Positions 10,008-27,042 are shown, numbered from the stretch's first letter. The stretch is DNA of 64,000 nucleotides from Pristionchus mayeri (GCA_036245805.1 BTRK01000004.1:34209541-34273540), one strand, 5' to 3'. A program made the numbers and translations. The notes: generated by a model not told the origin, from the letters alone.

Positions 10008-12962
10008 ATGGAAATGAACAACTCACTCCGTTTCGGATGGGACGTCGACATGGTAGTTATGAACTACGTTTTTGGGTTCGAATTTGCTATTAAGCTGTAT
10101 GTAACAAGATAATTTGAAGGTTTCAATGGATCATTGAGGCAATTGTTCTCGTTTTTCTCCACTTCCCGATTATCTTTATACTGATGTCAACGCACACGGT
10201 CATGTCGGTACGTATCCGACGTGGCTACCTGATTGATCAAGTGAGAAGAAACATGTATTAATGAGCGTTAATAATCTGTTGTAGATAGGGATGATCTTAT
10301 TCGGATGGACGATCTCATATTTCGTGAAAATGTACCCAATGTATCCTTGGCCTGGGTAAACATTATCGTAAAATCAATACATTCTTGGAGCTTAGGTTCT
10401 ATTGTGATGGAATTCTATGTAGATTCATCCCAATTATTGAGACACGGCATGTGCTGGTAAATTCTCTACATTATTGTCAAATAACAAACGTTACATAAAG
10501 GGGCATTTGGCAAATGCAAATGTGGTAGCCTACAATGAGGTAATCACTGCGAAACATCATGTGTTTGTAGTTCTTTACTTCGTTCGCTTTTATCTCTGTC
10601 ATTCCCTGCTTCCAGTACCTGGCATATCGAATTTATACCAGTGTTGTATCTGTGTCTGACGAGCGCTTCTACTTCGGACAGAGGTTCGCTTCTTACACAG
10701 ACAATAATTGTTTTTTTTTTCTGCATTTCATGAGTCGTCATTTCTTTCCAGAACTCAGCACGTTTTGCTCGTTTGTTGTACTGTTCTTCTGTGTACGAAC
10801 GTGGTGACGTTCACTTTCTTTGGAGATGAACCCGAATTGGCAAGCGAAATACATAAGGCATGTATCTTATCTGATTGCATGTAAATTACTGAAATGTTGC
10901 AGAGTCCGGAAATCAGAATGTTACTGTCAAAGAGGGGCGGGAAAGTCGTGACCTTCGGGCTCCCTGGAGATCCAGGAGTGTTTGCATACGGTCTGGCTTA
11001 GTTTTGCAATGTCTTAGTTGTATCAGGCTGGTGCATACGTTTTTCCAATTTCAACTTGTGAAGCTTTTCACATATTCCGGTCTTTGGCTCTAATTGATTT
11101 TTATTTTGATTTTCATATATTATGAGTGCATGGATACTCTCTTAAGCGAACATTAGTACAGACTTATTGAGATCGCATTTTGGCCATAGTGCGAGGCTCA
11201 AGTAGTCTTGACTACGAATTTCGGTATTACTTTAACAGGTTAGAGCTCTCCAGTGTGTAGTGATCAGGTGAAATCATCAACACTATCGTGACGTGTGGTG
11301 AACGTACTTCACTGTTATAAACGTGAATCGTGTTTGGCGCAAATGACTTGCTCACAATAGGAGCTAATTTCACTGTTGGGTTCAGTTACTCGTACCAAAT
11401 TCAGTTCCCTTCACCGTGCATCTGTTCGCATTGCCTTATCGAAACCACATCTATATCAGAATAACGTTACTCCCATGAGGAGTTTAAAAGTGCGTTATTG
11501 TGAACATTCGTTACTGCAACCAAAAGCTGCAGTCATCAACATTTTTATGACGAAATTTGCACATCGATATCAATGTATTTCACAGCTTCCTGATTAGATG
11601 ATACGTAGAGGTCCCACGTTTTTGTGTTCATTAGCATCAGCTACCCTTGACCTATCACTCAATAGGTTCACATAGTGGCGGCATTCCTGTACCATCAGAA
11701 AATGGACTCTAAAAATAATCAACAAAAGTCTTTTGATCGGAATGCAAGATTAAAGCGCCCCTATAAACAAGCCAGTCTCTTTAGCACATAAAGCATTACA
11801 AATGATATATCACGCCCTACTTCTGTGATTAATTAAGCTAGCACCGATTTCAACCTATTATTTGAAGGCCCATTCAAGAGGCTTCTCAATAATGTGTGTG
11901 AAGATGTCCAGCCAATTTTCCGTGCAAAACAAGAGCGCAACCAAATTTTCCAAAATATATATATATATGAAATTAACTTTTGGTTAACCTTTCGTTTCTA
12001 GTATGATTTAAAAGAACGACACAATTCGGACATGTCGTAATAATTGTGAACTATACCCCTACATTATACTACGAATTTGTACTGATATGATTTGAGTGGC
12101 GGTTCATAGGTGGTTTTGAAATTCACCTCCAAAATTGGAAAAAAAACTTATGCACCAACCTAATAGAACCATAATACTTTTTGGCAGTTTTGTATAATGG
12201 ATGCAGACAATAGAAATCTATCATCTGCAGCAATATATATCGTCTTGGGCACGGTTATTCTCGTTTTGCCATGCGTCTTAATACCTATGTCCTATGCACG
12301 GAGAGTGATCATAAGAAGAGAGGTTCCTTTCTATTGGTTTGGCTAATGCTTAAAATAACACACGATCAGCGTGTTCGTTCCTCGAAAACGCATGAAATAC
12401 AAGACCGAATCGCAACGGTTTTCTATGTTCAGGTGACCTTAATTTCATGCATATAGTACGTGATGGAAATAAAGGAATGAAAACCGTGCAATTTCCAAAA
12501 ATATCACGTTTCATGTATTATGGTGAATTTACATTTTTGCTAATTTTATGAAATATTGTCGAAATCGTTCTAAAACCCGGTTAGGGCTGTATATTTTCGG
12601 AAATTGCACGGTTTTCGATTCAATATTTCCATCACGTATGATACTTATTTTTAAAAAAGTGTTCATCAATGTTTAGATTGTATCTTTGATAGTGTTCTAT
12701 TGTATTCCTCTAATATGCATGTTAGTACTATTCTTGCTAGACACCTCGAATTGGCCGTCCTGGACTTTGTCCATTATTCGACTAACACTGATTGTAAGTT
12801 ACTTTTGAAATTAACAACTCAAAATCTCTCCACCGCTGTAGATTCTGCTCACTTTGAAGAGCACTGTGCAATCCACAATTTTCCTGCTCAAAAATCCCCT
12901 CTCTACCAAGGTGAATAGTATGTGAATAAATTTTAAAAATATATCTTGCAGCGAATCTATGA
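10008..12962 (+). CDS. Srh/Sri-like serpentine chemoreceptor, copy A, about 12 exons
   Basis: Seven-transmembrane receptor of the nematode Srh/Sri group, whose members act in sensory neuron cilia. Exons that agree in phase with paralogue B: 10285-10355 (IGMILFGW...YPMYPWP), 10396-10456, 10571-10683 (FFTSFAFISVIPCFQYLAYR), 10752-10857, 10903-10990, 12231-12322, 12370-12432 (SSKTHEIQDRIATVFYVQ, the family's S-T-Q-Q box), 12677-12793, 12862-12910 and 12952-12962. Start ATGs are at 10008 and 10014 (MNNSLRFGW). The junction between exon 1 and the QWIIEAIVLVFLHF exon (ends 10240) is out of frame by every normal splice I tried, and B has the same problem. The intron after 10857 starts GC rather than GT. 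The long intron 10991-12230 shows no other gene. Confidence 0.6.
12459..12636. mobile_element. Small inverted-repeat (MITE-like) element in a receptor intron
   Basis: 178 bp with inverted ends of about 45 bp (CGTGATGGAAAT...CCGTGCAATTTCC), flanked by TA on both sides (12457-12458 and 12637-12638), as for Tc1/mariner-type MITEs. It lies between two exons of receptor A. Confidence 0.65.
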
Positions 12963-13970
12963 ACAATTCTTCCGGAATGCTCACAGCAGGACTCAAACTG
13001 TTGCATAGTCCCAAGATAAAATATGGTAAAATTTCCTCTGATGGTGTTCAACACTTCGTTAATCCAAATTTGTTATTACTCTTGACTGAATCGGTATTAG
13101 CATATGCACAATATGTATAAACATTGAGATTTACATTTAAGCGGCATTGTGACGAAGTGTAATACTGCGGAATCTGGGGCAAAGATAATTCCAATTCAAC
13201 CAGTGGAAGAGGATCCTGGAAGTGCTAGGATTAATTGTTTTTCCTGTTTTCGACTAATGGCAACAAGTATACCCTGAGGCGCATCACTTCTTCTGAGTTT
13301 TTCAAACCGTAGGTTGTTTCCGTATTAGTTAGTGATTGGATAAATTGTAAAAATATCGACATGTTTCCAGCAAACCATTTTCCGAAAGCAAGACAATTCA
13401 ATTAAAAATTATAATTGACAACGATTTTTCATTCACTGTAGTTCCGCCTTTCTTTCCTATTTGCAGTCATTCTGCGACTATTTGAGTGACATATTGCATA
13501 TTACGCCTCTTAATGGGCCGAGGCGGCGAAAACAATTCATTGTGAGCAGGTGATCAGGCTTTGATTTATCATTCTCAACTCGGTGCTAGTTACTATCAAG
13601 GAAGTAGATATTATCTTTATGGATTGCTTCGTGAGATCTCCTGAAAGAGCTATTATGTATTTTTAAAAATTGTTATTTTTAAATCATTCATGTTCTAATA
13701 AATACTTTGTGCTACACATCAGCTCGTAAATTGAATAACTAATAAAAAATTGAATAATCCATATGGTCAGCTGAAAAAGAGTTTTGGCTACCTGCACATT
13801 CCGCTGAGGACATCGTATTTTGCAAAAGCATGCATTGCATATTCAATATTCTTTATTCAATGAATGCTCAGACGATCGGCTCTACACGTATGCATAAGCT
13901 AGAGTAGTTGATGGGGTACTTGCTAGAACAGCAGGTCGATAAGGTATGTACAACGCATGTAACTAATCGC
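12963..13970. other. Intergenic between convergent receptor A and P450
   Basis: AT-rich; no supported feature. It holds the 3' regions of both genes. Confidence 0.3.
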
Positions 13971-17139
<3,169 letters not shown>

Positions 17140-17175
17140 TTCTACTCGATAGGCTGAATGGGCCGACGAGCGCCC

Positions 17176-17183
17176 TCATATAC
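17176..17183 (-). promoter_or_regulatory. TATA box of the P450 gene
   Basis: TATATGA on the minus strand about 38 bases before the P450 ATG. Confidence 0.4.
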
Positions 17184-18342
17184 TCATGTTCCCAGCACGC
17201 GTGCTAATTTGTGCGATTGTTTGCTAGCAGAGATAGAACACGCGCGTGCGTGTAGAATGCGAGTGGTATGACTTGCATCGAGGACAATAAGTAAGGCAAT
17301 ATTATTTACCCATATTTCCGGGCCACCACAGCTGTCTCGTGATACCCGTGTAATCTAAAGCTTATTTGCTCAAAAAAACCGTCCCACCACAGTTCTCCCG
17401 TTTGGTTGATTCGTGCGTCTTTACATCGCTCAGGTTACAAATATATTTAAATTCTCGAGATCCATTTAAAACTTATCCGAATAATATCCCAAACACGATT
17501 CCCTCCTTGGGAAAACTGTTGTGCTCTGGCTGTGATTTATTCCCCGATTCCCCATTTTATGATCAGTTTGTGACTGAGCCTCCCCGCCCCTCGTTGTTCG
17601 CGCGTCCACTCAGAGTGTGCTGAAATCGAGAGAACTAGAGAACAATCGAACACATACGGACCACAATTTATCACACAAACGCACGATGTAGATGAGATCA
17701 AAATATCGCTGTACTCGTGTTTCATCATGGGTAGTTTTCTCCTCAAGGTATCACTCAATGGCACAGAATGGAACGACGGTTTTTTAAGAGAGAGAAGACA
17801 AAATATTTGTCCGAATTATGGACTGATACTGCAGCATTTTATTATAACCCAACAACTCTCTGTTTGGTAGATTCATTATCAGAACAGTGTGCAAAAGTGT
17901 GGAACATCAACAGCAATTACCTGGCAAAGCGATCATTTATCCGTAGAAAATATACGGCACTAGGTCGGATGAGAATTATGACATCATGCCGTCTTCGATA
18001 TATCAAAGTCGGCATGACATCATATTTCTCATCCGACCTGCGCCAGAAAGAGAGATGATGGATAATAGGAAGAAAACAGGACGAAACACATGAATTGTTC
18101 TTTGGAATTTCGAATTTCCCTTTACATCTGTCGATTGGCGAATACGTGAACGAGTATATCGAATTATACATGTAATAATGAGCGTAGACCGGCAAAATCC
18201 ATTCATTGTACGATTGCAATTCTGATGGAATGTGTTACTATCTTCCACTTATTTCACGTCCATATCCAGCGATTTCTTCGTATTGTTAAGATTTAATTCG
18301 TATTGGAAGTTCTGGAAATTTTGACAAGGTTCTCAACCAGCT
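17184..18342. other. Intergenic, P450 promoter side to receptor B
   Basis: Divergent intergenic region; holds one short inverted repeat (listed separately) and nothing else supported. Confidence 0.3.
17963..18038. repeat. Short inverted repeat, about 29-bp arms
   Basis: GGTCGGATGAGAA..ATCATGCCG and its near-perfect reverse complement, separated by about 18 bases. Confidence 0.6.
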
Positions 18343-20312
18343 ATGAACAGTTCACTGCGTTTCGGATGGGACGCCGACTTGGTAATTATGAACTACATTT
18401 TTGGGTTCGTATTTCCAATAATGCTGGCGCATCATGGAAAATTGAAGGTTTCAATGGATCATTGAGACATTTGTCGTGATCTTTCTCCATTCCTCGAGTT
18501 TGTATATCTTACTGTCAAAGCAAACGTGCATGACTGAGGGTATACGACGGGGGTACATCGTTGATCAGGTTAGAGGAAATGGATATCGATAATCTATACT
18601 TGTCCGAGTAATTCACTAATTCAGATTGGGATGATCTTTTTTGGAATAACTGTCTCATGTCTAATCAAAATGTATCCGATCTACCCTTGGCCAGGGTGAT
18701 AAATTTTCGAGCCGGTTTGAAGAATCACTTTGTTTTCAGGTTCTTTTGTGATGGACTTGTGTGCAAACTTTTTCCAAATATTGAAAAGCAAGTACTGTGC
18801 GTGAGTTATTTTGGGAAGTTCCTTGCACACAATATTTTATTACTTTCAAGGAAGTTGAGGTTGCAAACAGCTATAATTAATTATCCTATTTACTTGAATT
18901 GCTGTACAATAAGCACTCGGCTTTTCACATGCTGAAATATGCTCCCCAATCTCAAACATTGATCTGATTATTATTGATTTATTTGTTGTACAACACCATG
19001 AAATATAATCATTCTGATGTCAGTTTATCGCGGCCATCGCATTTATTTCGATTATTCCATGTTATCACTACCTAACGCTTCGAATCTATTCTAGTGTTGT
19101 TTCCGCCGGAAACTCGAGCTTATATTTTGGGCAGAGGTTAGCAAAAAATATTTGTTTGAAATAGTTGGCATATTCTACTTTCTGAGATTATTTTAGAGCT
19201 CAGAATGTAATATTCCCATGCTGTTGCATAATTCTGTGGGCGAATAGCTTGACGTTCGGTTTGTTCGGCGAGGATGGTAAAAACGCGGATGAAATTTTCA
19301 GAGTATGTGACTAATATTTATCTTTAAGCGATCTGTAAAATTTATAAACCGTATCTGGAGTAGACTACCGTTGCAGGAACCGGAAATAAAAATGATACTG
19401 AAGTGGCGAGGTGGTAGATTAGTGGCTTTCGGAGCTCCTGGAGATCCAGCACTTTTTGCATATGGTTTGAAACATTGCATGGTTCTTTGTGCATTTCACG
19501 CTAGTTAGGGTCAACTTTTTTTCATCGTCACTATCCCCCTCGATATTGTCTTACAAATTAAGATGTTAAGAACAGTACAATTTTTCAGCAGTCTACCTAA
19601 TATTTGCTACGTCAATTTTCGTCTGTCCATTCATATTCATCCCAATGGAGCACGCACGGAGGACGATCAGCAAACGAAAAGTATTATTACTATCATTCAT
19701 ATTATTATGCGAACTATTATGAACCATATCAACTTACCTATTGTTCGTATCTCATAGGCCTCGCACGAAGATAAAATATGTGCACTAGACACAAGCCATT
19801 TTCAGAACTCGGTCTCTTCACGAAGTCAAGAAGTACAGGATCGTGTTGCGAGAGTTTTCTTCGTTCAGGTCTCGAATTAGTGCTTTCATAGGTCATCAGA
19901 ACGCATATTTTGATCTGGCTTTTCCTTAGACTGAGGTAGATATTGTAGAGGGTTCGATACTCTCAAAATTCTGACGAACTATAAAAGTTGCTCTCAATTT
20001 TATACTCTTTCCAGATCTTCTCGGCGCTAATATTCTTCTGTTTCCCGCTAATAACAATGTTTGGACTCCTATTGGTTGACACATCAAGTTGGCCATCGTG
20101 GTTGCTGGCCACTATAAGGCCTACGCTGATTGTGAGTCGTGCCAACCGTTTGCTTTTGTATGTATCACATTTATAGATGCTCCTAACACTAAACAGCACC
20201 ATTCAGTCGTCAACGTTCCTGCTCAAGAATCCGCAGCATACAAAAGTGAATTCTTTGCGAACCAAACCGAAAACATTGTTTTCTTTCAGCGAATCTTCGA
20301 GCGCGTATTTGA
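18343..20312 (+). CDS. Srh/Sri-like serpentine chemoreceptor, copy B, about 12 exons
   Basis: Paralogue of receptor A with the same exon structure. Exons: 18343-? (MNSSLRFGWDADL), about 18447-18568 (QWIIETFVVIFLH), 18625-18695 (YPIYPWP), 18740-18800, 19024-19136, 19197-19302, 19377-19464, 19589-19680, 19806-19868 (SRSQEVQDRVARVFFVQ), 20015-20131 (last transmembrane segment, SSWPSWLLATIR), 20197-20245 and 20290-20312. From the third exon on, every phase agrees, with no stop. As in A, exon 1 does not join exon 2 in frame by a normal intron, although the bases there are almost identical in both genes. It is likely functional if that junction is explained. Confidence 0.6.
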
Positions 20313-22083
20313 ATTAGTCAACAGAAGGGACAGTACTAAATGCGAAATTCTAAAGGGGAAGCAAAGCGTTGCTCGAAGGACTTCCAGATCTACAACCTAA
20401 TTAATGCCACATAATATGAACATTTGCTTTTTTAAAGCTAATGAATTTTAAAGCGATAAAAAATGGCTAAAATTGATTGCATGGTGGTATGAAAGTACAT
20501 AAATCAGCGATTAATCGATTATCCAAATAAAACACTCAAAATTGAACTTGAAAACAGTAATTTGAATTGACTTTTATAAAAAAATATTTTCAAAATAAAA
20601 TTCATCAATTTGCGATTGATGGTGATTTTGTACGGTAGGTTTGGGCGAGTCTCTCTCGGATGGTTCGCTTTCATGTGTTCCCCTCAGCATTATTTACTGC
20701 TCGCTTCACGACTTACGTTAAGGATCCGTTGTTTGCTCGCGGGTCGTTAAATATCCTTCATCGGCTCTTGATAGTTGATATTTTCCGATTCAAATAGCCA
20801 TATCATGTCATGTGTAGTTTCCTAGCACGTGACAGCTGCTCATGATAGTGTTAGAGCGAAGCCATTTCGTTCAGATGCTGTAACTGTGTTGTTTTCTGAG
20901 TTTTGCTATTGTGATCATTCACACCTTTACTCTTTTAACCAAATCCATGTAAAACCTGTTACTTTGTAGACGGTGAGCATAGAGGGAGATTCGCGCATTT
21001 GTACCCGGTTGTCTCTTTCTCCTTCATGTTCTCTTCCCGCTCTGAACGAAATTGCCTCTGTCTCAACCAAGGTCGTGCTTTCTCCCCTATTGGGAGTTGT
21101 TGACTACTCGTAGTGGCCGGCAATGACCAGTTGTCACATGAGGGGACACAGGGTAGAAGGAGCTCGAGTAGTCTAATACAGGCACAGCTGTCCATTGCTT
21201 TATCTTCAACTGCTATTCTATATCGCGCATTTTCCGCTCGTATTCAAATCAGGTGTTGGCTATTTTCTAAAATCGGTTTTTGACAGGTAATACCGGCCCG
21301 TGTTCTGGGTGCTTCCAGACCATTCATGGAGCCAATCAACAAAACAGCAAGCGGTTAGTTCATATTCATGCTATTGCTAGGCCAATGTCTTCGCTTTGAC
21401 GATACACCATCATAAATTATTCTGCAGGGTCCTACTCTTGAATATTCTCCTACCTACCTTATCTTCTCTCAAAGAAAGACGTACCCATTCAATGGCAGCA
21501 TGCCTATGCTCGCAATTCCAATCAATGGGAGCCTTCCGTGTCTCGAATTGTAAATTTTATACTGATTGACTGATTATTTTGATCACCAATGGAGCTACCT
21601 CATTCTTCGTCAGTGAAACTGTACTTGAAACTGTGGTGAAACCACCGTTTCGATCACATTTTCGCTCTTTTATTTTAAACATGGAGGTGTCACTCCGCTA
21701 CCTCAATGTTTGTCAGTGTATCTTAAATTGTACAGTTTCTATCAGTATGTATCTCGTAACTGAGTTGAGCTCACGTCCTAATATCGCTGTGAATAATTTT
21801 GAATCCGTTATCTCGGTTATCAATTCTACCCGAAATATGTCCACTCATGTATTCCAATTGACTAATTGCAAGCAATTGAATCTGGAATAAAGGGACTTGT
21901 TGAACAATTAATCGGTTGTTTCACTGGTGATGTGTTGTCTTCTAAAGTATCCGCCTTTACTCGATACCTGCTCATCTGGAGGTTTACAGATAGCTTTTAA
22001 TAAATGGTGAATTCATTTATGTCGTTTTGGAGGGTGAAGAAGAACTGCAGAATTGCCTGGCCAGCGAGTAACATCGTTGTTAA
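20313..22083. other. Intergenic 5' of the repeat-family cluster
   Basis: From about 20600 the sequence (CAATTTGCGATTG...TACGGTAGGTTTGGG) recurs in diverged form before copies 3 (28530) and 4 (34910). The tandem duplication unit therefore includes upstream DNA. No gene is supported. Confidence 0.4.
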
Positions 22084-24044
22084 ATGGAGGAAAACATACG
22101 AAATCAGCAGGAACAAAGAAGTTCTTGGGTAGAGGTGAGTGGACATTAGTAATCGTATGTTGCGCAAAGAACAAATTAACAAGGATTTCAATCTGACATA
22201 CACGTTATATAGTTTTGCTTGCAGGGAGTGGTAACTTCGCTGTCTGGCGAGCGGGTATTCATTACATTCAATCACGGGAGCTCGATCTTCCCACCGAACC
22301 ATAAAACGAACCATCTATGTCTGGGTGACATTGTGGATATCAAAGTTATGTACGTTGCTGATTTATCCTTAAAATGAAATAAATTTCTGCGGCACTGATG
22401 ATAACTAGTATTTTAACAATATGTTGCCAATAAGTCTTCTCCGAAATAACTGCAGAAGACACTGTTTTTGTTATTAGTTGATCGTATACGGTCATAAATA
22501 CTCGTGCACCCCCTAATACGCATTTCTCAAAAAAAGTGTTTCAGCCCTGCAAGAGATGATGGACGCTTCAATATAGTGGAGGTGGGAGAAGAGATACGGA
22601 AGCGGGACGACATGGTAGTGCTACTGTATCAGGGCACTAAATGCGTGAGTTATCCTAATCTCGAGTAATTCCAGATAGGATATCAATATCGTCAGATGTG
22701 CAAATATTTGTAAAATCTTTTTGCAGATTAATAATCACAGCACAAAGCCTCGGCTTTGTGCACTACAATAATAATGCAAAATAGAGATGACAAAACTGAA
22801 TTGGCAATACCGTCAAGCGGGAGCAAAATGAAACATCCACACTATTTCACGCTTTTTTAGCGTAAAATCATGTGAAAAGATGAGATCCCGTTCCGATTTG
22901 CCATCAGTAGTATACAAAACGTCTACTTGTAAATTTGTTTTCTTATTTTTTGTATATGCATTGTTGCATCGAGAGTCAGAGAGCTATTAGCCACACAATT
23001 ATGTTATAAAAAAACCTTTAAAAATAATATGTTAAGACTTTCCATCATATTGGATCGCAAGGGCCTTCGTTGAAAAACTATCGACAAGAAGAAATGATAT
23101 GGAGATACAGAATGGAAGCACCTCGAGAACGAGGGAATCCACTCATTCCTCCCGACCTAGACACAATGCTCCTCATGATGTCGAATGGACCACAGTCAGT
23201 TTTTTTGGAATTATGATATTTGTTTCGGTACTTATTTTGGTATGTTCAGGTGATCATAACTGGATCCAACGATGTATTTTGGTTCGGGAACTGTGCCATT
23301 AGCGACGGAATTCGGATTTGTATGAAGATGAACAGACATGGAAACGAGCTAGAGAAAGGAGCTTTTCATAGAATCAAGTTGGCTGAGGCGAAAAAGGCTT
23401 TATACCTGGATCCAGTTCCTATACATCTCAAGGATTTTGAAGTGGACACATCGCATAATCAACTGAAGGTATTATTCACATCGAGTAAATAATGCACATT
23501 CTCTCATTCAGGTGTGGTGCTACTCCCAAATAGTCGACGAGCAAGAAGGAACTTTCATTACGTACAATGGCGTGCTTGGAGACGCGATACTTCCATTCTC
23601 AATTGCTGACCGTGAATTGAGAGTCGGCGATCAGCTGGAAACCCTATACTGCAGGTCCAAAGCGAACTGTGAGTGAGGCATTTCGCTCATCATCAATCTG
23701 GCCTTTTTCAGCCATTAAGACTCATTGGATTGTGCAAACTTGGAGACCGGCGGAAACAGTTCAAAAGAAGAACCAAGATCAATTCGAAGGGATTAAAGTA
23801 GAAATTTTCAATGAAACTGCAAAGCCAGTTGAGTCGACGTCATCGAATGAGTCAGTACATCTCATAATTTCAATTTTAAAAAAAATAACTAAATTGCAGA
23901 TCCCAAAAAATGGACAGACGAGTGCTGGATAAAATGCAGTATTTTCTCAATTTCCCTGAAATCAGAAAAGCTCTGGAAAACGGAGACCCGAATAATCAAA
24001 TTATGCGCATTTTGAAGAAAGATATGTCAACGTTGAAAGTATGA
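22084..24044 (+). pseudogene. Four-repeat family copy 1, exon 4 missing
   Basis: Unrecognised family; see copy 4 for the architecture. Exons: 22084-22134 (MEENIRNQQEQ), 22225-22349 (repeat 1, GVVTSLSGERVFITF, CLGDIVDIKV), 22545-22644, [no exon 4], 23037-23194, 23250-23468 (repeat 3, VIITGSND), 23512-23668 (repeat 4, VWCYSQIVDEQ, LRVGDQLE), 23712-23850 and 23900-24044 (DRRVLDKMQYF). The exon for repeat 2 (FCDAKV...VGDLW) cannot be found between 22645 and 23036. Skipping it shifts the frame, since exon 3 ends in phase 0 and exon 5 needs phase 1. The remaining exons have no stops, so the loss may be recent or a shorter transcript may be made. Confidence 0.65.
22740..22761. repeat. Perfect 22-base hairpin
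   Basis: GCACAAAGCC-TC-GGCTTTGTGC in the stretch where exon 4 of copy 1 should be. Confidence 0.5.
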
Positions 24045-24682
24045 GTAGAGTTGTTATTATGAAGTATGTTGCTCGTTTGATCCGCTAAATTTATCCCTGC
24101 TGTTGATTATAATTTGATGCTTGCTAGCTAGTCACGCATAATTCATCCAAATACTCCTTATTTTTTTCTTTAATAGTATCACACGTGTTTGGGCATTTTT
24201 GTTGTTAGCCCGGAATCTCGCTCCTATATCTCGTCACTGAAGTTTGCCATTTATTTACCTGTTGGTATCATAGCTTAAAATGTTCAACACAATCATTTTG
24301 ATATCCCGTACCACCACTTACACTTTAACGGAGTCAATCAAATATAATTAAAATTTAATGCCGATAGACGCGCAAAGATACACAAGGCACAGCCACCGGG
24401 CAAAGCCAATATTCTCACTTCTCCCCGCGGTTCGCCTAGTAGCCTCATAATGATGGCTGTCTGAAGCATTTTACTCTGTTATTGCTAACAATTGTGACAT
24501 TTCTCAATTGATTGCTGCATTTGTAATACATACCTTGTGGACAATAAAGCCAGATTCTGTGCTCTCCTTTTTTTAGAATTTGCTATCTTCTAAAGTATTA
24601 GTCTTTACTTCATACCTCGAGCAAATTTCGCAGGTTTTGATAGAATTAGGTTGGCACAATAATTTACTGTTGCATCTCGGAA
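24045..24682. other. Spacer between family copies 1 and 2
   Basis: Part of the duplicated unit: 24365-24440 resembles 35090-35170 before copy 4, and 24050-24130 resembles 34590-34680. No gene was seen. Confidence 0.35.
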
Positions 24683-26900
24683 ATGCCGATTAAAACCATT
24701 TCGAATTTACCGTCACTCGACTCATCAGAAATTGAGAGAACTGCAGACGATCAGTGGAGTATTCAACATCCTGAAATGAGCGACAAGGCACGAAACCAGG
24801 AAGAACCAAGCGGCACGTGGTGTGAGGTAAGTGGAGTAGTAAATAATTGCAAGTTCTAAATTTATATGGTAACGTTTTCAGTAAGTATACTTTGAACAAC
24901 AAGGATAGTCCTAGTGGAAATCGGCCTCACGACACTGCACCGATTAACGTGTAAAAACGATTGATGTGGCTGCACCATTGCCTTTTTTACAATACCCAAC
25001 GTACTCAAATTACGAGTAGTTTCACGAAAACAGATTCATTGCAGGGTGTGGTCACATCAATGGATAAAGGGAGAGTTTTTATAAGTGTCAAGAACGGGAG
25101 CGCAACCTATCCAAAGAAAAGATGCACCAACAAACTACGGCTGGGCGATATCATAAATGTCAAACTTGAGTACGTTTTCCCGATTATTCTTATACAATTT
25201 GCAATACAATTGCAAAATTGAGATGTTTCAGACCGGGAAAGATGAGGGTTGCGTCAATATAGTAGAAATGGGAGAAGAGAGAAGGAAGAGAACAGACTTG
25301 GATGTCGTATCAGATGATTACACGAAATTCGTAAGTACAATTCATTTTGCTACTGACAATTGATTAATAACCATATAATTAAATTTCGATAATATGCGTA
25401 TAGCTTACAGCAATTGCATGCAGGTCGTTCTTACATATTGTAATTCGACTGAACTTGTGGATCTATAACATTATGGGTCATATGGGTCCCAAAAATTGGT
25501 ACAGCTCACTTTGGGACCTTTATATTGGTACAGAGCCGAAATTTCCATGACTCAAACAATATTCTTGCAGACTGTTGTCTGCGATGCTAAAGTGGTCGGC
25601 ACATGCAATGAATACTTCCTCCTCGATACACCCATCATCGGTGGAACATTCTTCCTGTGCAATGATGCGCATGGTGAAATGGAAGTGGGCGATCTGTGGA
25701 AAGTGAAAATGCAGAGGCTGAAGCATAAGAAAGGTTTGGCAGTTATTTTTACCTTTGATTATTTATTTCAAGTTGCATTAATGTACCTGCCTTATCAATG
25801 AGGAAAATTCATTAATTAGTAGAATATCTTTTAAAAATACGTAAATATGTCAGACTTCCCATCGCATTGGATGGCAACATCAGTCGTGGGAGATAAGTAT
25901 AAGAAATCGGAAGCAATAACGAGAAGGGATGATATGAGGAAGGAGAATGCGCACAGTTCGAGATCAAGGGAATTTACAAATTCAACATTGCTCTGAAACC
26001 TATCAGAATGCCGAATGGACGACAGTCAGTTGAATTGTTTCAGATATTCTTGAATTTGTTCCGTGTTTCATTTTGTCATCTTCAGGTGATCATAACTGGA
26101 TCCAATCATAAAACCTGTTTCGGAAACTGTGCATTGGCCGATGGTATACGGATATCCAAGATACTGAATAGCTCTGGTAGAGAGCTAAAAACGGGAGCAT
26201 TTCATCGAATCAAACTGTCGATTGAACCATCTGGAAGGGCAATAGCTACTGCTCTGAATCCAAATCCAGTTTTCCCCGGAGAATTCGAAGTGGATACATC
26301 ACACAATCAACTAAAGGTTTCTTTGGAATGGAAAACATGCGAGTATTCCTCATTTTCCCATTCAGGTGTGGTGCTACTCCCAGATTGTTGACGAGTACGA
26401 ATCAGCCTTCATTACGTACAATGAAGTGCTCGGAGAGGCGACTCTTCCATTCTCAATTGTTGATCGTGATCTACGAGTGGGCGATCGGTTGGAATCATTA
26501 TACTGCAGGTCAAAAGCAAACTGTGAGTGGCGTATTTAAGTCACCCCGCTATCAGCCATTTTCAGCAAGCAGTACGTAGTGGATTGTGCAAAGAGATGGG
26601 TGGAAACTGGTGGAATCATCCCAACGAAGAAGGACAGAAGACCAATTAAAAGAGATTAAAGTAGAAATTCGCAATGAAACGGCAGAATCAGTTGAGGCCA
26701 CGGCCTTGAATGAGTCAGTGCATCTCATTATTTCATTTGAAATCAATAACTAAGTTACAGAGCCAAGAAGAAGGATCGAAGTGTAAGGATAAAATGCAGT
26801 ATTTTATCCAGTTTCCGCAAGTGAGAAAAGCTATGAAAAATTATGCGCATTTTGAAGAAAGATCTGTCAAAGTCAAACTTATGAGTATACTAGTTATTCA
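24683..26900 (+). pseudogene. Four-repeat family copy 2, multiple frame lesions
   Basis: All nine exons are present. They are 24776-24826 (an in-frame ATG also at 24683), 25045-25169, 25232-25330, 25571-25733, 25854-26024, 26086-26316, 26366-26522, 26576-26713 and 26761-about 26900. Against copy 4 there is a one-base deletion early in exon 3 (about 25240) leading to a stop. Exon 5 has a one-base shift with TGA at about 25993, exon 8 has a TAG four codons in (about 26587) and exon 9 has a shifted tail. Repeats 2, 3 and 4 themselves are well preserved (CDAKVVG, VIITGSNHK, VWCYSQIVDEYE). It is closest to copy 1. Confidence 0.7.
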
Positions 26901-27042
26901 AGATCGCAAAATGGCTCCTCGTATCTAAAGCTAAACTGCTTCTCTATTATTGATTCGGAACGTGGTGCTCAGCTATGATACAAACGCATAATTCAGCCAT
27001 ATAATCAATATTTTTCACAACAAGTTGTTTTGTATAGCACAG

